Shown: one piece after another, positions 1-14,500 of the stretch | Layout of the letters: each line of letters begins with the position of its first letter | Numbering within the stretch: position 1 is the stretch's first letter | Assembly: GCF_000306675.2 (NCBI RefSeq) | Contig: NZ_CP024873.1 | Span: forward strand, 30,001 to 94,000 | DNA: 64,000 bases | Direction: 5' to 3' | Origin: Leptospira mayottensis 200901116 | GTDB taxonomy: Bacteria; Spirochaetota; Leptospiria; Leptospirales; Leptospiraceae | Translations under genes and position numbers: made by a program | Notes under the pieces: model-generated | The model's database searches: none | Seen by the model: only the letters and a program-made list of their open reading frames with translations | What the model was told of the DNA's origin: nothing

Positions 1-57
1 AAACTGTTCGTTTATTTTATCTGCATAGTAACTTCGAATCGCCCGGAGCTTTTTCAT
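1..57 (-). CDS. N-terminal fragment of a small hypothetical protein (cut by window edge)
   Basis: The minus strand opens at an ATG (57-55) and reads MKKLRAIRSYYADKINEQF up to the window edge. A strong GGAGG ribosome-binding site lies 8 bases upstream of the ATG, which supports this start. The visible part is basic and has no recognisable domain. A second minus-strand frame (160-17, 47 codons from an ATG) overlaps it in another frame but has a weaker upstream site. The gene belongs to a minus-strand run of small genes that includes 201-350 and 355-534. Confidence 0.5.
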   Translation of the reverse strand, partial: MKKLRAIRSYYADKINEQF

Positions 58-200
58 ACGGCCGCCTCCAATATACGGTTAGGATTTTCAATTTCGTCCA
101 ATTATATCGATAGAGAATTGATTCTAATCGAGCTCGTTTTGTAATTTCTATCCGAGTCATTTGTCTCGGAATTTCGTTTAAAGGTTCCAACTAATTTTTC

Positions 201-350
201 CTAAATTGATGTTATTTTAGATTTCGCGTATTTTTTATTAATTTCCGTTAGTATCTGTCTTGGAGTCTGACGCTTAAATCGATATCGGTAAATTGAGAAT
301 CCGATATAGAATCCCCAAATGATTAAAATTGTTATTAAAAGTTCGTTCAT
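201..350 (-). CDS. Small single-pass membrane protein (49 aa)
   Basis: ATG at 350-348, TAG at 203-201. The protein begins MNELLITILIIWGFYIGFS, one hydrophobic membrane segment, followed by a basic tail rich in Arg and Lys. A purine-rich GGGG site sits just before the start, only four bases after the stop codon of the upstream 59-aa gene, so the two are probably translated from one message. It is too short for family assignment. A small phage or plasmid membrane protein is possible. Confidence 0.45.
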   Translation of the reverse strand: MNELLITILIIWGFYIGFSIYRYRFKRQTPRQILTEINKKYAKSKITSI

Positions 351-354
351 TCCC

Positions 355-534
355 CTACCCCTTTTTCATCCCCTCTTTGACTATATACCTCAAATGTTCT
401 TCGATAACCCAATCGATACACCATGTACGCGAAGAGTGGCCGTAAACTATCACATCGGTCCTAGAGTCGTAGACTTCATAATAGCTTGCGCCCTCCCCTA
501 TCGGGTTGATTTTTAAATAATTTATGGGGTCCAT
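355..534 (-). CDS. Small hypothetical protein (59 aa)
   Basis: ATG at 534-532, TAG at 357-355. The frame starts MDPINYLKINPIGEGASYYE and continues with a mixed, protein-like composition (GHSSRTWCIDWVIEEHL) to a Lys/Gly-rich end. No family is recognised. No clear Shine-Dalgarno site is visible. Its stop is four bases from the next minus-strand start, which suggests a small operon running toward the left window edge. Confidence 0.45.
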   Translation of the reverse strand: MDPINYLKINPIGEGASYYEVYDSRTDVIVYGHSSRTWCIDWVIEEHLRYIVKEGMKKG

Positions 535-850
535 TGGGCCATTTTTTGTTTAATTTGATTCCAAAACTGTTGTTTTGGGCACAATTAATTTATATTTTCC
601 TAATATACTTCGTTTTTGTTTGTGCTAGTGTCTTTGAAAATGGGCCCAAATTTATCAATTTGGTAGTTTTGTTTTTGATTTTTTTAGCTTTAATGAACTA
701 ATATCTTTACGATTTCGTTTATATATTCGCTTACTTTAATGGATAATTCACATGACTTTCTTCAACTCGAAGTTACTCAATTCGATGCCGTATGTTGTTT
801 TTCGTTCTTTTTTCTCCTAAATAGGAGACTATTTCAGTTCTTTAGTCTTT

Positions 851-939
851 TCCTGTGGTTAGCACAGGAATGCTCTATATTTGCCATAAATGGGAATGAT
901 TCCCATTTGTATACTTTAATTTAGGATTTTTTCCCATTT
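851..939. promoter_or_regulatory. Operator/promoter region of the HTH repressor gene
   Basis: A perfect inverted repeat AAATGGGAA-TGA-TTCCCATTT occupies 888-908. A third half-site, TTCCCATTT (931-939), abuts the ATG at 940. A -10-like TATACT (910-915) lies between them. A second perfect inverted repeat, TCCTGTG-GTTAG-CACAGGA, is at 851-869. The arrangement fits autoregulation by the downstream helix-turn-helix protein; which protein binds is inferred. The rest of 540-850 is AT-rich and shows nothing else. Confidence 0.6.
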
Positions 940-1335
940 ATGAAACAAAAAAAGGTTAAAAATATTACTCAGAAATTTTTACTAATGGAGGAAGAACTTG
1001 GCAAAACGCCAAAAGAAATTGCTGAAATTTTAGAGGTGGATTTAAGCACTTATTACAAAACGAAGCGCGGGGCGATTTCTCTTAGCAGCCACTTTCTGGT
1101 TAAAGTCGAACATATCCTTGGGTACAGTAGAGATTGGTTAGAATTCGGGAAAGGCAATCCGAAAGTTGAAGATTCTAAACCTTTATCCGAAATCGCATCC
1201 CATCGGTCCATTTTAAATAAGCTCAAAGCTTATGACCTCATCCCTATTTTAGAAATCCTTCCGCACAATCCAGTCGCAGAAGACAAAAGAGTCCTGTTGG
1301 ATCTTTTAAATCTTTTTGTTCAAAAATTTAGGTAA
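940..1335 (+). CDS. Helix-turn-helix transcriptional regulator, phage/plasmid repressor-like
   Basis: A 131-aa protein. Residues about 18-60 (EELGKTPKEIAEILEVDLST and onward) have the pattern of a Cro/CI-type helix-turn-helix, with IAEILEV as the first helix and STYYKTKRG as the recognition segment. The C-terminal half is helical and may dimerise. The ATG directly follows a TTCCCATTT half-operator, and no ribosome-binding site is near, so the start is uncertain. An internal Met at residue 16 is an alternative. Position upstream of parA and the flanking palindromes suggest a maintenance or lysogeny regulator. Confidence 0.75.
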   Translation: MKQKKVKNITQKFLLMEEELGKTPKEIAEILEVDLSTYYKTKRGAISLSSHFLVKVEHILGYSRDWLEFGKGNPKVEDSKPLSEIASHRSILNKLKAYDLIPILEILPHNPVAEDKRVLLDLLNLFVQKFR

Positions 1336-1430
1336 TTGATTCTACCGCTTCAAACCCGTTTGTAGCTTTGATTTCGGAGTCGGAGTTCAGACAAAAGTTT
1401 TACAGGACTTTATCGGGGGATTTTTTCTTT

Positions 1431-1577
1431 ATGGGTCCTGCGTTTTTTGCTTTGGTTCTGTTCGGTTTTTATTCCATTCTTATATTCTTGTATGCCCGAT
1501 TCTTTCTCTTGTTGTGGATGCTTCCTGGGCTAATGGAAAAAGAATTTTATTTGAAATATAAACTTCCCTTACTCTAG
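1431..1577 (+). CDS. Possible small membrane protein
   Basis: From ATG 1431 the frame gives about 48 residues with a long hydrophobic stretch (PAFFALVLFGFYSILIFLYA) and a charged C-terminus ending LPLL. A GGGGGA motif lies about ten bases upstream. The same frame can be extended back to a TTG at 1368. There is no family match, and AT-rich DNA often gives such hydrophobic ORFs by chance, so this is weakly supported. Confidence 0.25.
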   Translation: MGPAFFALVLFGFYSILIFLYARFFLLLWMLPGLMEKEFYLKYKLPLL

Positions 1578-1676
1578 GCTGGCTTATTTATTCACTATAA
1601 ACAACTAAACGCCCATTAAGAACAACAGGTTGCACTTTACAAAATTAATACTTTAAAAAAAAATTCTTTTCTACTT

Positions 1677-2573
1677 ATGTCTTATATCCAAAATTGCAAT
1701 ATGCCACCACAATTTGTTATTACAATCACAAACCCAAAAGGCGGAACCGGCAAATCAACTACCGCATTTCATTTGACAATCTCTATCTCCAAAAATGGGA
1801 AAACCTTGGCAGCCGATGTTGACATGCAGGCCGATTTTTCCGATGCTTTTTTTCCCGATACACCCATTGAAGATTTCGACGAAGCGAATACTTTTACAGT
1901 GATAAGAGGGGAAACTACGCTTAAAAATTCTGTTAGAAGCAAACATGGAATCGATGTTTTAGTGTCGTCTTTAGAAATGGAAGACTTCGCATATCATGCG
2001 ACAAAAAATCAATCACTCATTCCAAAGCTTGGCTCCATTCTTCGAAATTCAGATTATGACTATGTGATTATTGATACTCCTGGTTCCGGATCTTCGGAAA
2101 CAATATCCTCTATTATGGCAGCTGATTATGTTTTAATTCCCGTTAAACCTTCCAAGTGGGCAACAAGGACTATAAAAAGAGTATTAAAAAAAATAAACGA
2201 GGCACAACAATTTCTCAACACTATTCAATCTGGCAGAACCATTGAATCGTTTATAGTTCCAGTACAATGGGGAAAAGCCAAACAGCCCTCCGCACGAGCT
2301 ATTCAAATCCTAGACCAACTCCAAAATTATAATGAAATTCTTTCTCTTCTCAAAAAAAAGGAAGTTGGTTTTGATTTAGTAAAATGTCCAATAGTTACCG
2401 ACCCAATACCATATATTCAAGAAATGGACGACAGAACTGAAAATGGTGAGCCCTTTAAACCAAATACTATAGGCTCAGAACATTATGACCGATTAGTTGA
2501 TACAATTTTGAATTTTCACCTAAATAAACCATCTAAAAAAGACACCCAGTTGTCCTTAACATACGACAAGTAA
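1677..2573 (+). CDS. parA: ParA-family partition ATPase
   Basis: A 298-aa P-loop ATPase of the ParA/MinD/Soj family, which segregates plasmid or phage-plasmid DNA with ParB. The deviant Walker A motif KGGTGKST is at residues 21-28, and the Walker B-like strand YDYVIIDTPGSGSS is near residue 125. The ADVDMQADFS segment after the P-loop is typical. No good ribosome-binding site precedes ATG 1677; ATG 1701 is an alternative start just before the first strand. parB follows five bases after the stop, so they form an operon. Confidence 0.92.
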   Translation: MSYIQNCNMPPQFVITITNPKGGTGKSTTAFHLTISISKNGKTLAADVDMQADFSDAFFPDTPIEDFDEANTFTVIRGETTLKNSVRSKHGIDVLVSSLEMEDFAYHATKNQSLIPKLGSILRNSDYDYVIIDTPGSGSSETISSIMAADYVLIPVKPSKWATRTIKRVLKKINEAQQFLNTIQSGRTIESFIVPVQWGKAKQPSARAIQILDQLQNYNEILSLLKKKEVGFDLVKCPIVTDPIPYIQEMDDRTENGEPFKPNTIGSEHYDRLVDTILNFHLNKPSKKDTQLSLTYDK

Positions 2574-2578
2574 ACCTT

Positions 2579-3523
2579 ATGGCAAAAAAACGAGAAATCT
2601 TCAGCCTTTTGTCAACAGCTACGGGCAGTAAAATAGAGCTCGAAAAAGCCGAAGAACGTCTTCCTTCAAGAGCAAATGTATTTTTACAAGACTTAGCCAA
2701 TTTAAACAGTCAGAATGGGGAATTAAGAAAGATAAAAATATCTTTAATAGATTCAAAAAATAATCCACGCAAAACATTTATACAAGAATCGATCGAAGGA
2801 CTCGCAAAAAGTATAAAAGCACAAGGATTAATTCAGCCTATAGTTGTAAAAAAAGCAGGAAAAAGATTCAATTTAATAGCGGGTGAGAGACGAAAACTCG
2901 CAATGACTCTAAATGGAGAAGAGTTTATTTTAGCCCTTGTTCACGATGTTGATTATATAGAAGACGAATTCATACCGGAATACAAATTAACAGAAAATCT
3001 ACAAAGAGAGGACTTATCAGATCTAGAATCTGCATTTTCATTATCCGAAATCAAAGAGAGAAAAAACTATACAGTAACCGAGCTTATGAATCGATTTGGG
3101 AAATCAGAGTCGTGGGTTAAACAAAAATTAGCTCATGCCAAGTTAGCCGATGATCTTGTATCCAAGAATATTGTTCCGTCTATAACATTACTAAATAAAG
3201 TTCCCACTTCACTGATTATGCAATTAAAACCACACATTGAATCGAACCCAAAAGAAATTTCCAATTGGCTTATTCCGAAATTACAGTCTACCGAATTGCC
3301 TACAAGGATTGAATTTCAGGATTTTGCAAACAATCTTAAAAAAACGATTACAAAGCCAACAGCAATCGATGAGACCAAAAAGCAATTAGATAAAAAATAT
3401 AGGATAACGTTATTAATACAAAAAATCCAAAAAGACAAAGATTTGATAAGCGTTATTAAAAAAAGAATAACTCAAAATCAAAAGCTCCTTGATGAACTTC
3501 AAAATAAAAAAAAGAAAACCTAA
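2579..3523 (+). CDS. parB: ParB/Spo0J-family partition protein
   Basis: A 314-aa DNA-binding partner of ParA. The N-terminal ParB domain shows NNPRKTF (near residue 62), the nucleotide-binding box AGERRKLA (near 101) and TENLQREDLSDLE (near 139). A helix-turn-helix follows (VTELMNRFGKSESWVKQKLA), and the C-terminus is Lys-rich coiled coil. It should bind a parS site; no classical 16-bp parS was recognised by eye. It starts five bases after parA, and the repeat-rich region downstream may contain its target. Confidence 0.92.
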   Translation: MAKKREIFSLLSTATGSKIELEKAEERLPSRANVFLQDLANLNSQNGELRKIKISLIDSKNNPRKTFIQESIEGLAKSIKAQGLIQPIVVKKAGKRFNLIAGERRKLAMTLNGEEFILALVHDVDYIEDEFIPEYKLTENLQREDLSDLESAFSLSEIKERKNYTVTELMNRFGKSESWVKQKLAHAKLADDLVSKNIVPSITLLNKVPTSLIMQLKPHIESNPKEISNWLIPKLQSTELPTRIEFQDFANNLKKTITKPTAIDETKKQLDKKYRITLLIQKIQKDKDLISVIKKRITQNQKLLDELQNKKKKT

Positions 3524-3916
3524 GTTTTTTTATTTTTATTTAAAAAGTGCTGGTACTTGATTGGCAAACTATTAATGTCGTATTGAATCGAAATTCACCA
3601 CGATTCACTGTTAATAGACCTGCTGAGATGTGGTAGTCAAAGCAGGTCAATTTCTCAAATTTAAATCTCAAAATAATAAATTATGTCTCTTTTTTGCTTG
3701 ACACCCGTTTCGTACCTGATTCTAGTCCAAAATATCTTAGGCGACATAACTAAGATTGGCCACTACCACTTAGGCCACTAACAGTGAATCGAGGACCTAC
3801 CGAAAAGGCTCATGCCTGACCTTAGTTCCCCGTTTCTTAATAGAGTAGGGTAATTCAAACTTTTACCGTGCTGCGCCCGCGCTATGTCCGGCACCGTAAA
3901 AAGGGAATAAAAGACT
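3524..3916. other. Inverted-repeat-rich region between parB and rep; candidate origin or replication-control region
   Basis: No convincing gene lies here. A hairpin with 8-bp arms GACCTGCT (3617-3624) and AGCAGGTC (3641-3648) carries GTGGTAGT in its loop (3630-3637), complementary to ACTACCAC at 3762-3769. Perfect 13-bp arms CGATTCACTGTTA (3601-3613) and TAACAGTGAATCG (3779-3791) enclose the whole set. There is a direct repeat GGCCACTA (3758-3765, 3773-3780) and a small stem CTTAG/CTAAG (3736-3754). The nested pairing suggests a structured RNA, an origin, or a ParB/Rep target. Function is inferred from position. Confidence 0.5.
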
Positions 3917-5251
3917 ATGGGTGAAGCTTTGTCCACAAGTTGTGCGTTTACTATATCAAACGTAATCGAGTCACTACCATTAACAAGGGCCAAACGACAA
4001 TTATTATCTAGAATCACCGATTTAGATATCGCAGGAAAAAAGCGGGGGCTTGGCGGTTGTATTGCAAAGAACAAATCACTCGGTAGAAAAGTAGGACTCG
4101 CTGAAACTACAGTTTCTAAGTATATCCGCGAAATGAAGGCGGAAGGATACCTGGTCGCTGGAACATTTCACGGACATTACCGAATACTCAATTCGAATCT
4201 GAGTAATGCCGTTGAAATGGAGAGATATCAATACAACCTATCAAAATTCCAAGAAAAAAATACTAGGCTGCCTAGTATTGAAATCCTAGAGAGCGGCTCC
4301 CAGGAGTACGGAGCAGCCCCGTACGAGGGTACGGAGCGTTGTTTTAGTAACCAAAGTACAAATACAACGAGTAATAAAAATAATGAAAAATCTTCTTCTA
4401 AAATTAAATGGTCAAATATCGCTGAACATGCAAAAACTCTTATATTGAACGAGTTTGGTGAATATGACTCTATTCCGGAGAAAGAAAAAGAAAAAATTAA
4501 ACTCTGGCAAAAACTCTGTAATGAGAATTCTGAAATTTCACCAGAGACAATACTGGAAACAATCCGAAAACTAATCTATATCAAAGAGAAATACAAAACG
4601 AATACCTTTTGGAATTCCATACCGGTGAATATAGCATCATCCTACTCGTACAAAGATAGAATTAAAAGTACATACAATGCGCTTTTACAAGCGAATTCAA
4701 ACACAGCGAAACAGCCCACAGAAGGAGAGAACGTTTCTCAAGAACAGAACTCGAGCGTAGCTCGGAGATACCAAGACCCCACTTGGGAGAGTTTCTTAAA
4801 CTGGTCATCGAAACGGTTAACCAGATCCAGTATCGAAATTCTGAAACGAGTTCAAGTCCAGTTTAGAGATAACGGAACACTTTTGATTTTAAACACAGTG
4901 CCGAAATCTTTACAGATGATCATTACGAAGTATTTTACGGAGGAAGTTCATGTGTTTCTACCAGTTGAATTTTTAAACGGAACCAGATTGGAGGAAAAAT
5001 CTAATAGTATAAATTCAGAAGCTAATGTGAACCGCAATGAAGAAACTTTTTCACATGAGGAATTTATGCAGGCACTTGCAAAACTAGGAAAGGGGAAATC
5101 TTGCAATATACAGTTAGTATCAGCACCTTTACAAAATCAGACAGGAATGGGTCGTCAAATAACAAACGATTACGTTTTCTTTCAAAGCAAGAATACAAAA
5201 AACAAATTCAAAACTGAAACGCAAGCAAGACCTGAAAGGATCCTTATGTAA
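3917..5251 (+). CDS. Winged-helix replication initiator candidate (Rep)
   Basis: A 444-aa protein. Residues about 28-80 form a winged-helix DNA-binding domain (KNKSLGRKVGLAETTVSKYI then a wing ending GTFHGHYRIL), like plasmid and phage replication proteins. A low-complexity Asn/Ser linker follows. The C-terminal part includes a module WESFLNWSSKRLTRSSIEIL that recalls the DnaA N-terminal interaction domain. A ribosome-binding AAGGGA lies about ten bases before ATG 3917. Its place directly after parAB and the repeat region supports a Rep role; no catalytic motif is visible, so initiator rather than polymerase or relaxase is inferred. Confidence 0.65.
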   Translation: MGEALSTSCAFTISNVIESLPLTRAKRQLLSRITDLDIAGKKRGLGGCIAKNKSLGRKVGLAETTVSKYIREMKAEGYLVAGTFHGHYRILNSNLSNAVEMERYQYNLSKFQEKNTRLPSIEILESGSQEYGAAPYEGTERCFSNQSTNTTSNKNNEKSSSKIKWSNIAEHAKTLILNEFGEYDSIPEKEKEKIKLWQKLCNENSEISPETILETIRKLIYIKEKYKTNTFWNSIPVNIASSYSYKDRIKSTYNALLQANSNTAKQPTEGENVSQEQNSSVARRYQDPTWESFLNWSSKRLTRSSIEILKRVQVQFRDNGTLLILNTVPKSLQMIITKYFTEEVHVFLPVEFLNGTRLEEKSNSINSEANVNRNEETFSHEEFMQALAKLGKGKSCNIQLVSAPLQNQTGMGRQITNDYVFFQSKNTKNKFKTETQARPERILM

Positions 5252-5351
5252 ATTAAATCTTTTCGGGATCAGTAGGGTAGGGCATTATTTAACAGTTTTA
5301 CACGAGTAGATCTATGCCTTGCAATAGAAGACTCTTTCCGTAGCCAGAGAT

Positions 5352-5450
5352 ATGAGTAACAAAAAAACGAGAAATAGGTACACTCAATTCAAGACGAAGA
5401 AAGGCAAACCTTTGCGATGGAAAGAAGTTTCACCGATCGACGAAAAGTAA
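5352..5450 (+). CDS. Possible very small basic protein (32 aa)
   Basis: ATG 5352 to TAA 5450 encodes MSNKKTRNRYTQFKTKKGKP followed by a short end LRWKEVSPIDEK. It is strongly basic, with a weak AGAGA site just upstream. Composition is more protein-like than the surrounding noncoding DNA, but length and lack of homologues leave it uncertain. Confidence 0.3.
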   Translation: MSNKKTRNRYTQFKTKKGKPLRWKEVSPIDEK

Positions 5451-6473
5451 GAAAAAAGAATTTCGTTAAATTTCTGTCATTGATTTTATAGAAGCGGTTA
5501 GAGGCAGAAAACTATTGTAAAGATAGAAATCAAACCCAGAAAGAGTTTTCCTTTTTTAGCTTCTTCCTGCCTAAGCGGATGTAAGAATATATTTCGTGTT
5601 TACGAAAGTCCAAATACTGGCATCGGGTTTTGAAAACCGATAGAATAAGCGGAATCGGTGGGAGTGTAGAGTGCAAAGGCAGCCGTACCGTTTTAATAGA
5701 AGTTGGTACGATTTGTCGTAATCGGTTAGAGTGTGTTTGCACGGTAGAACCTCCGACGACAGAAATCCATAGGGTAGGGGACGAAGAATTTTTTGTGATG
5801 ATTTTTTTCGTTCGACAATACGCAGTACTATTATGTAGTCCCCGGTTGCTTCCTCGTTTCTAGAATATTTACTATCCGGACGCATGAAAAGAATACCGTA
5901 GTAAGTTTGATTCAAAAGTTAGAATATTCGATCTTCTTCAAAAAAGCCTACAATTTCGGATCCTTCGCAATTTTGTGAGACTTTTTTTGCAAAAACCGCC
6001 TGTTCCTTTTTGGTGCCATTTTCAAACGTCCGAGTAGTAATTGATAGTTTTAGTATCCTGTTCTAAATGACCTCAAACTGCAGGCGTTTGATTTTTCAGC
6101 ACTCTTTGTTATAAGATGAATTTAAATAAGAATCAAAGACGTGAAAATCAAATTCGTTTTCATACAACTTGAAACAAAAAGAACTTAGTATCCATAACAA
6201 ACATTTGGCGGAATCGGTAGAACGTACTCGAATTCAATCAAAAATTTGATACATTTTTAGTAGTAACATCACAAAAAAACAGAATTTTTTGAAATGCTGT
6301 GGTCACAACGGGGCTTATTTTTTTCATAGTCGAAATGAAACTTTTGTAATTGGGACGTTTCTCGTCTTTTCCATTTGTAGCATAGATATAAGAATCGTAA
6401 TGTGTTTTCAGCTAACAAATGTATATCGGACGAGGACGTAAGAAATCAAAAGCGTAAAACAAAGAGGTGAAAG
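5451..6473. other. Long intergenic region without a supported gene
   Basis: About 1 kb between the Rep candidate and the large lipoprotein gene. Open frames exist on both strands around 5571-5915, but their residue composition (many Arg, Cys, Tyr, Ser) and lack of ribosome-binding sites argue against them. The only clear signal is the AGAGGTGAAAG ribosome-binding site directly before ATG 6474. Confidence 0.5.
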
Positions 6474-10937
<4,464 letters not shown>

Positions 10938-10954
10938 AACGTTTCGTTAGAGGG

Positions 10955-10994
10955 ATGGGCGGTTTTTAGAAATAAAGCCGCCTATTGTGTTTTT
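10955..10994 (+). terminator. Possible intrinsic terminator
   Basis: ATGGGCGG (10955-10962) pairs with CCGCCTAT (10978-10985) with one G-T wobble, followed by TGTGTTTTT. It lies 18 bases after the lipoprotein stop codon. Confidence 0.5.
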
Positions 10995-11507
10995 AGAAAT
11001 GGAAATGAAATTATATAAATATAAAAATTTCAATTTGTCGGAGTTACTACAATTTTTTGTAATACTCGGCCCCTCCCTTCTTTGGGTGGGGGGTGAGGTG
11101 GTGGGAAAACTCGGGTGATTTTTCTCTACCACAAAATCATACTTTTTGCAAGCGCGAAGTATGATTCCTGTCGGAACATTTACAAAAAAAGTCTCCGGGG
11201 AACATACCCATTTCCAAGATTTTTAGAAGGTAGTATAACGGGGTTAAAACGCTGAAAGGAAAATTTGTCTTCAAACGATTGAGGTTTTATTATATTTGAG
11301 AGTTTGTTTTACGGATTTTTAGACAATTGAGTGTCTCGATTTTGATTTCAAATCTATGTTTAAACGCTCTGTTATACGGTTCCGAGTAAAAACAAACAAC
11401 AAATGATTATATCATAAAAGTAACATGTACTAAAGTTGAAAGAGAAACAAAGACAAACGCGAAACTAAAAGATTCGATAAAAAACGAAAAGAAACAAGCA
11501 AACAAAA
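10995..11507. other. Intergenic region before the Rhs gene
   Basis: No gene is supported. A C-rich then G-rich stretch at about 11068-11107 could form a stem. The remainder is AT-rich leader DNA. The Rhs start codon lacks an obvious Shine-Dalgarno site. Confidence 0.45.
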
Positions 11508-14500
11508 ATGAGCGAAAAAGAACCAAACAGAAACACAAAGAAAAAACAGAATGCGCAGATAAGAGAAACTTCGCCGCAAAAGAAATGGGGAGGATTCTCT
11601 TTTGATTCTTTTGAAATATTCTGGGAACCTGGTCGCACTCATACATTCAAATATATAAATATACTACTCTTCTCCTGTATTTTATTCGTAACAACAACGT
11701 GTGGAATTTTGCCCGGAAAAAAAGGAAAGTCCAACAATTGGTGGTGGGCTTTACTCGGAATACCAAACGGAACGAGTTTTCCATCCTCTGGAAGTGGGGT
11801 AGGCGGTGGTCCCGGTTCCGGGAACGGATCACCCGGAAGCGCACCGGCGCCGGAAGGAAGTGACCTTTTTTCTATCTCCACTAACTACGCGCAAGCGATC
11901 GACGCACCCGAAACAAAAGCGGAAGCGATTGTGGGAGCTGCCTTTGTAGCACCTCCCGAAGTGAACCACTTCGGAGGAATCAGTCTAACGTATCCCATAC
12001 ATACACCTCCTGGACGTGCGGGAGTAGAACCCAAGCTAAGTCTAACGTATTCCTCCACGGGAGGAGACGGATGGTTAGGAATTGGATGGAGCCTGGGACT
12101 TGGATCCATTACAAGAACACCGGAATACGGAGCCCTTTACTACGATACAAGAGACAGTTTTACCTGGAACGGACAAAGGCTCGTAAAAGTAAGCGGAAAT
12201 ACAACAAACGAAAACGGAGTCTATCGCCCTGAAATTACAAGTGATGATTTAGTCGTATTAAAACTTTCTCAAATAGAGAGTGGTGGGATTTGGGAAATAC
12301 TCGATTCATCCGGAACGAAAACCTTCTACGGTGAAAGTTTCGAAAGCAGAATTTTTGACCCGAACCTCTCCAGCCAAACGTATAGCTGGTATTTGACAAG
12401 GACCGAAGACAAAAACGGAAACTATCTCCAAGCGAATTATGACAATTCGGAATATTCAAAAAACAGAAATCTTTTTCTAAAAGAAATCAGATATACCGGG
12501 AACTCTAAGAGTGGTGTGCCCGCACGCCAATACGTAAAGTTTTTCACAAAACAAAGAGAGGATTTTTACGTTTCCACTTCTCCCGGATTTCTCATGAGGA
12601 TGGACAGGATTCTGGAAAGAATCGAAATCGGCTGGGACAACGGAGGGAAACTCTGGGACTACACTCCCATATATGAAACTTCTTCCGACTCAGGAAGACC
12701 TAGAATCAAAACCATACAATCGAGTAAACACACGACAAAGCCGGAGTTTGAATACCAAACATCCAGTCGTTACTTGATCTGGCAGAATATAGTCAATCAA
12801 ACGTCATCCGAAATCGAAGAAGATCCGAACTCCACACAATACTTCGAAGGAGATTTTAACGGAGACGGGATCAGTGATTTGCTCTTTTTTAATCCGAAGT
12901 CAGGAAATTGGAAAGCGGCGGAAGGAAGAAAGGAAGGAGGCTACAACTTCAAACTGTATGCAAACCGGTATCAAGGATATACAAACGAGGAAAAGATAAA
13001 ATTCTTCAAAGGGAATGTAAGCGGAGATTACAACGGAGACGGAAGAAGCGACATCGCATTCTACTTGCCGGAAACCAGAGATTTCATCGTAGCGGAACAC
13101 GACGGAAGAGTATTTCAATTTAAATCGTATGGAAGACTGATGAGTTCCGTTCCGGACATTTTCAGAATGGAATGGTTTCCAGGAGATTATGACGGAAACG
13201 GACTGAGTGACTCCGTTCTTTTTGACGAACCTAGCGGTCAGTGGACTTTGATGCTCAACAAAGGAGGAAGTTTTGAATTTTTAAGGTTTAGTAAGAAGTT
13301 TCAAAACGTATTCAGAAACGATTATACACCGGATGGAAACTTAGACAGCATTAGCACAAACGATTCTTCTAAACCTGGAAAGGATCACGACAAAGTAAAC
13401 TTTCTCGTAGGTGATTACAACGGAGATGGAAGAACAGATATTTCTCTCTACGATTCAAGATCTGGGAAGTGGTTTGTAGGTGAGAATTATCGTAACGAAA
13501 ACAAATCCGATCCGGTTTATTTTAAACTTCAGTGGAAGCTCTACAAAGTGTTTACAGCCCCCGAACAGTCGTTATTCGGACACGACCGTTTTAGTGGGGA
13601 CTTTAATGGAGACGGTTTTTCGGACTTTCTCATATTCGATCGAAGTAATGGAGAATGGACGTTAGGTGAAACGGGTGACAGAACGATCAATTTCAAGATT
13701 TGGTCGAGAACTCCTCAGTTCAAAACCGTAACTCGTTGGATCCAAGGGGATTTTAACGGAGATGGAAGATCCGATATTGGATTTTACTCCTCAAGCGACA
13801 GCAAGTTTTGGATCGGAGAAGCGACACAGAACGGGTTTAGATTCAAGATATATAACGATCTAAGCTATGGACCCGATCAGGACAGAATCCTAAAAACTCC
13901 TCTTCCTAAGGACGAGGTAAAAATAGAATCGGGTAGAACTAGTTTTGCAGTATCGAGCAACACTAAGACAGTTCTGCTGAATTACAAATATGACGGAAAT
14001 CTAAACTCTGGAAAAGGAGAACTTGTATTTCCGGGATGCTTTACCACAGATGATTGTTCTAATTCTCCCGAGCTTTTGATCTTTAATCGTAAAGATAACG
14101 TATGGAATTTGAAACAAGGAAACTCGTTTGTACCGAGGGTCAATACATCTTTGAATCCGGAAGGAACAGGAATTACGACCTTCTTCGGTGGAAAACCAGA
14201 CCGCTATACGAACAATTTAAAAGACGAGGTTCTCTTTTACAAAAAACAGGGAACTACAAATCAGTTTTTTGTGTTAAAGCACACGAACGGAAATGCATTC
14301 GACATTTCTAATTTAGCTTCCTTTAGCGATACGGACGTTTCTAAGTTTGATCCGAATAACAGCGGAACCGTGATAGACTATTTTGAGAACAATACTTCCC
14401 AGTCGGTTCTCATCTTGGATGATCAGACTGCAAGTGGAACTGCAAGGTTTGTACTTTCCGGTCTAGGTGGCACTAAGTTTTTAACTCCGAATGGAGATTT

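Noticed and set aside
17..160. Minus-strand 47-codon frame overlapping the edge gene
   Set aside because: It has a weaker ribosome-binding site and overlaps the better-supported frame; kept only as an alternative.
739..924. Small plus-strand ORF before the HTH gene
   Set aside because: Very Phe- and Leu-rich with no ribosome-binding site, and it crosses the operator palindromes.
5571..5915. 114-aa minus-strand ORF
   Set aside because: Residue composition is unlike its neighbours, and it has no ribosome-binding site or homologous motif.
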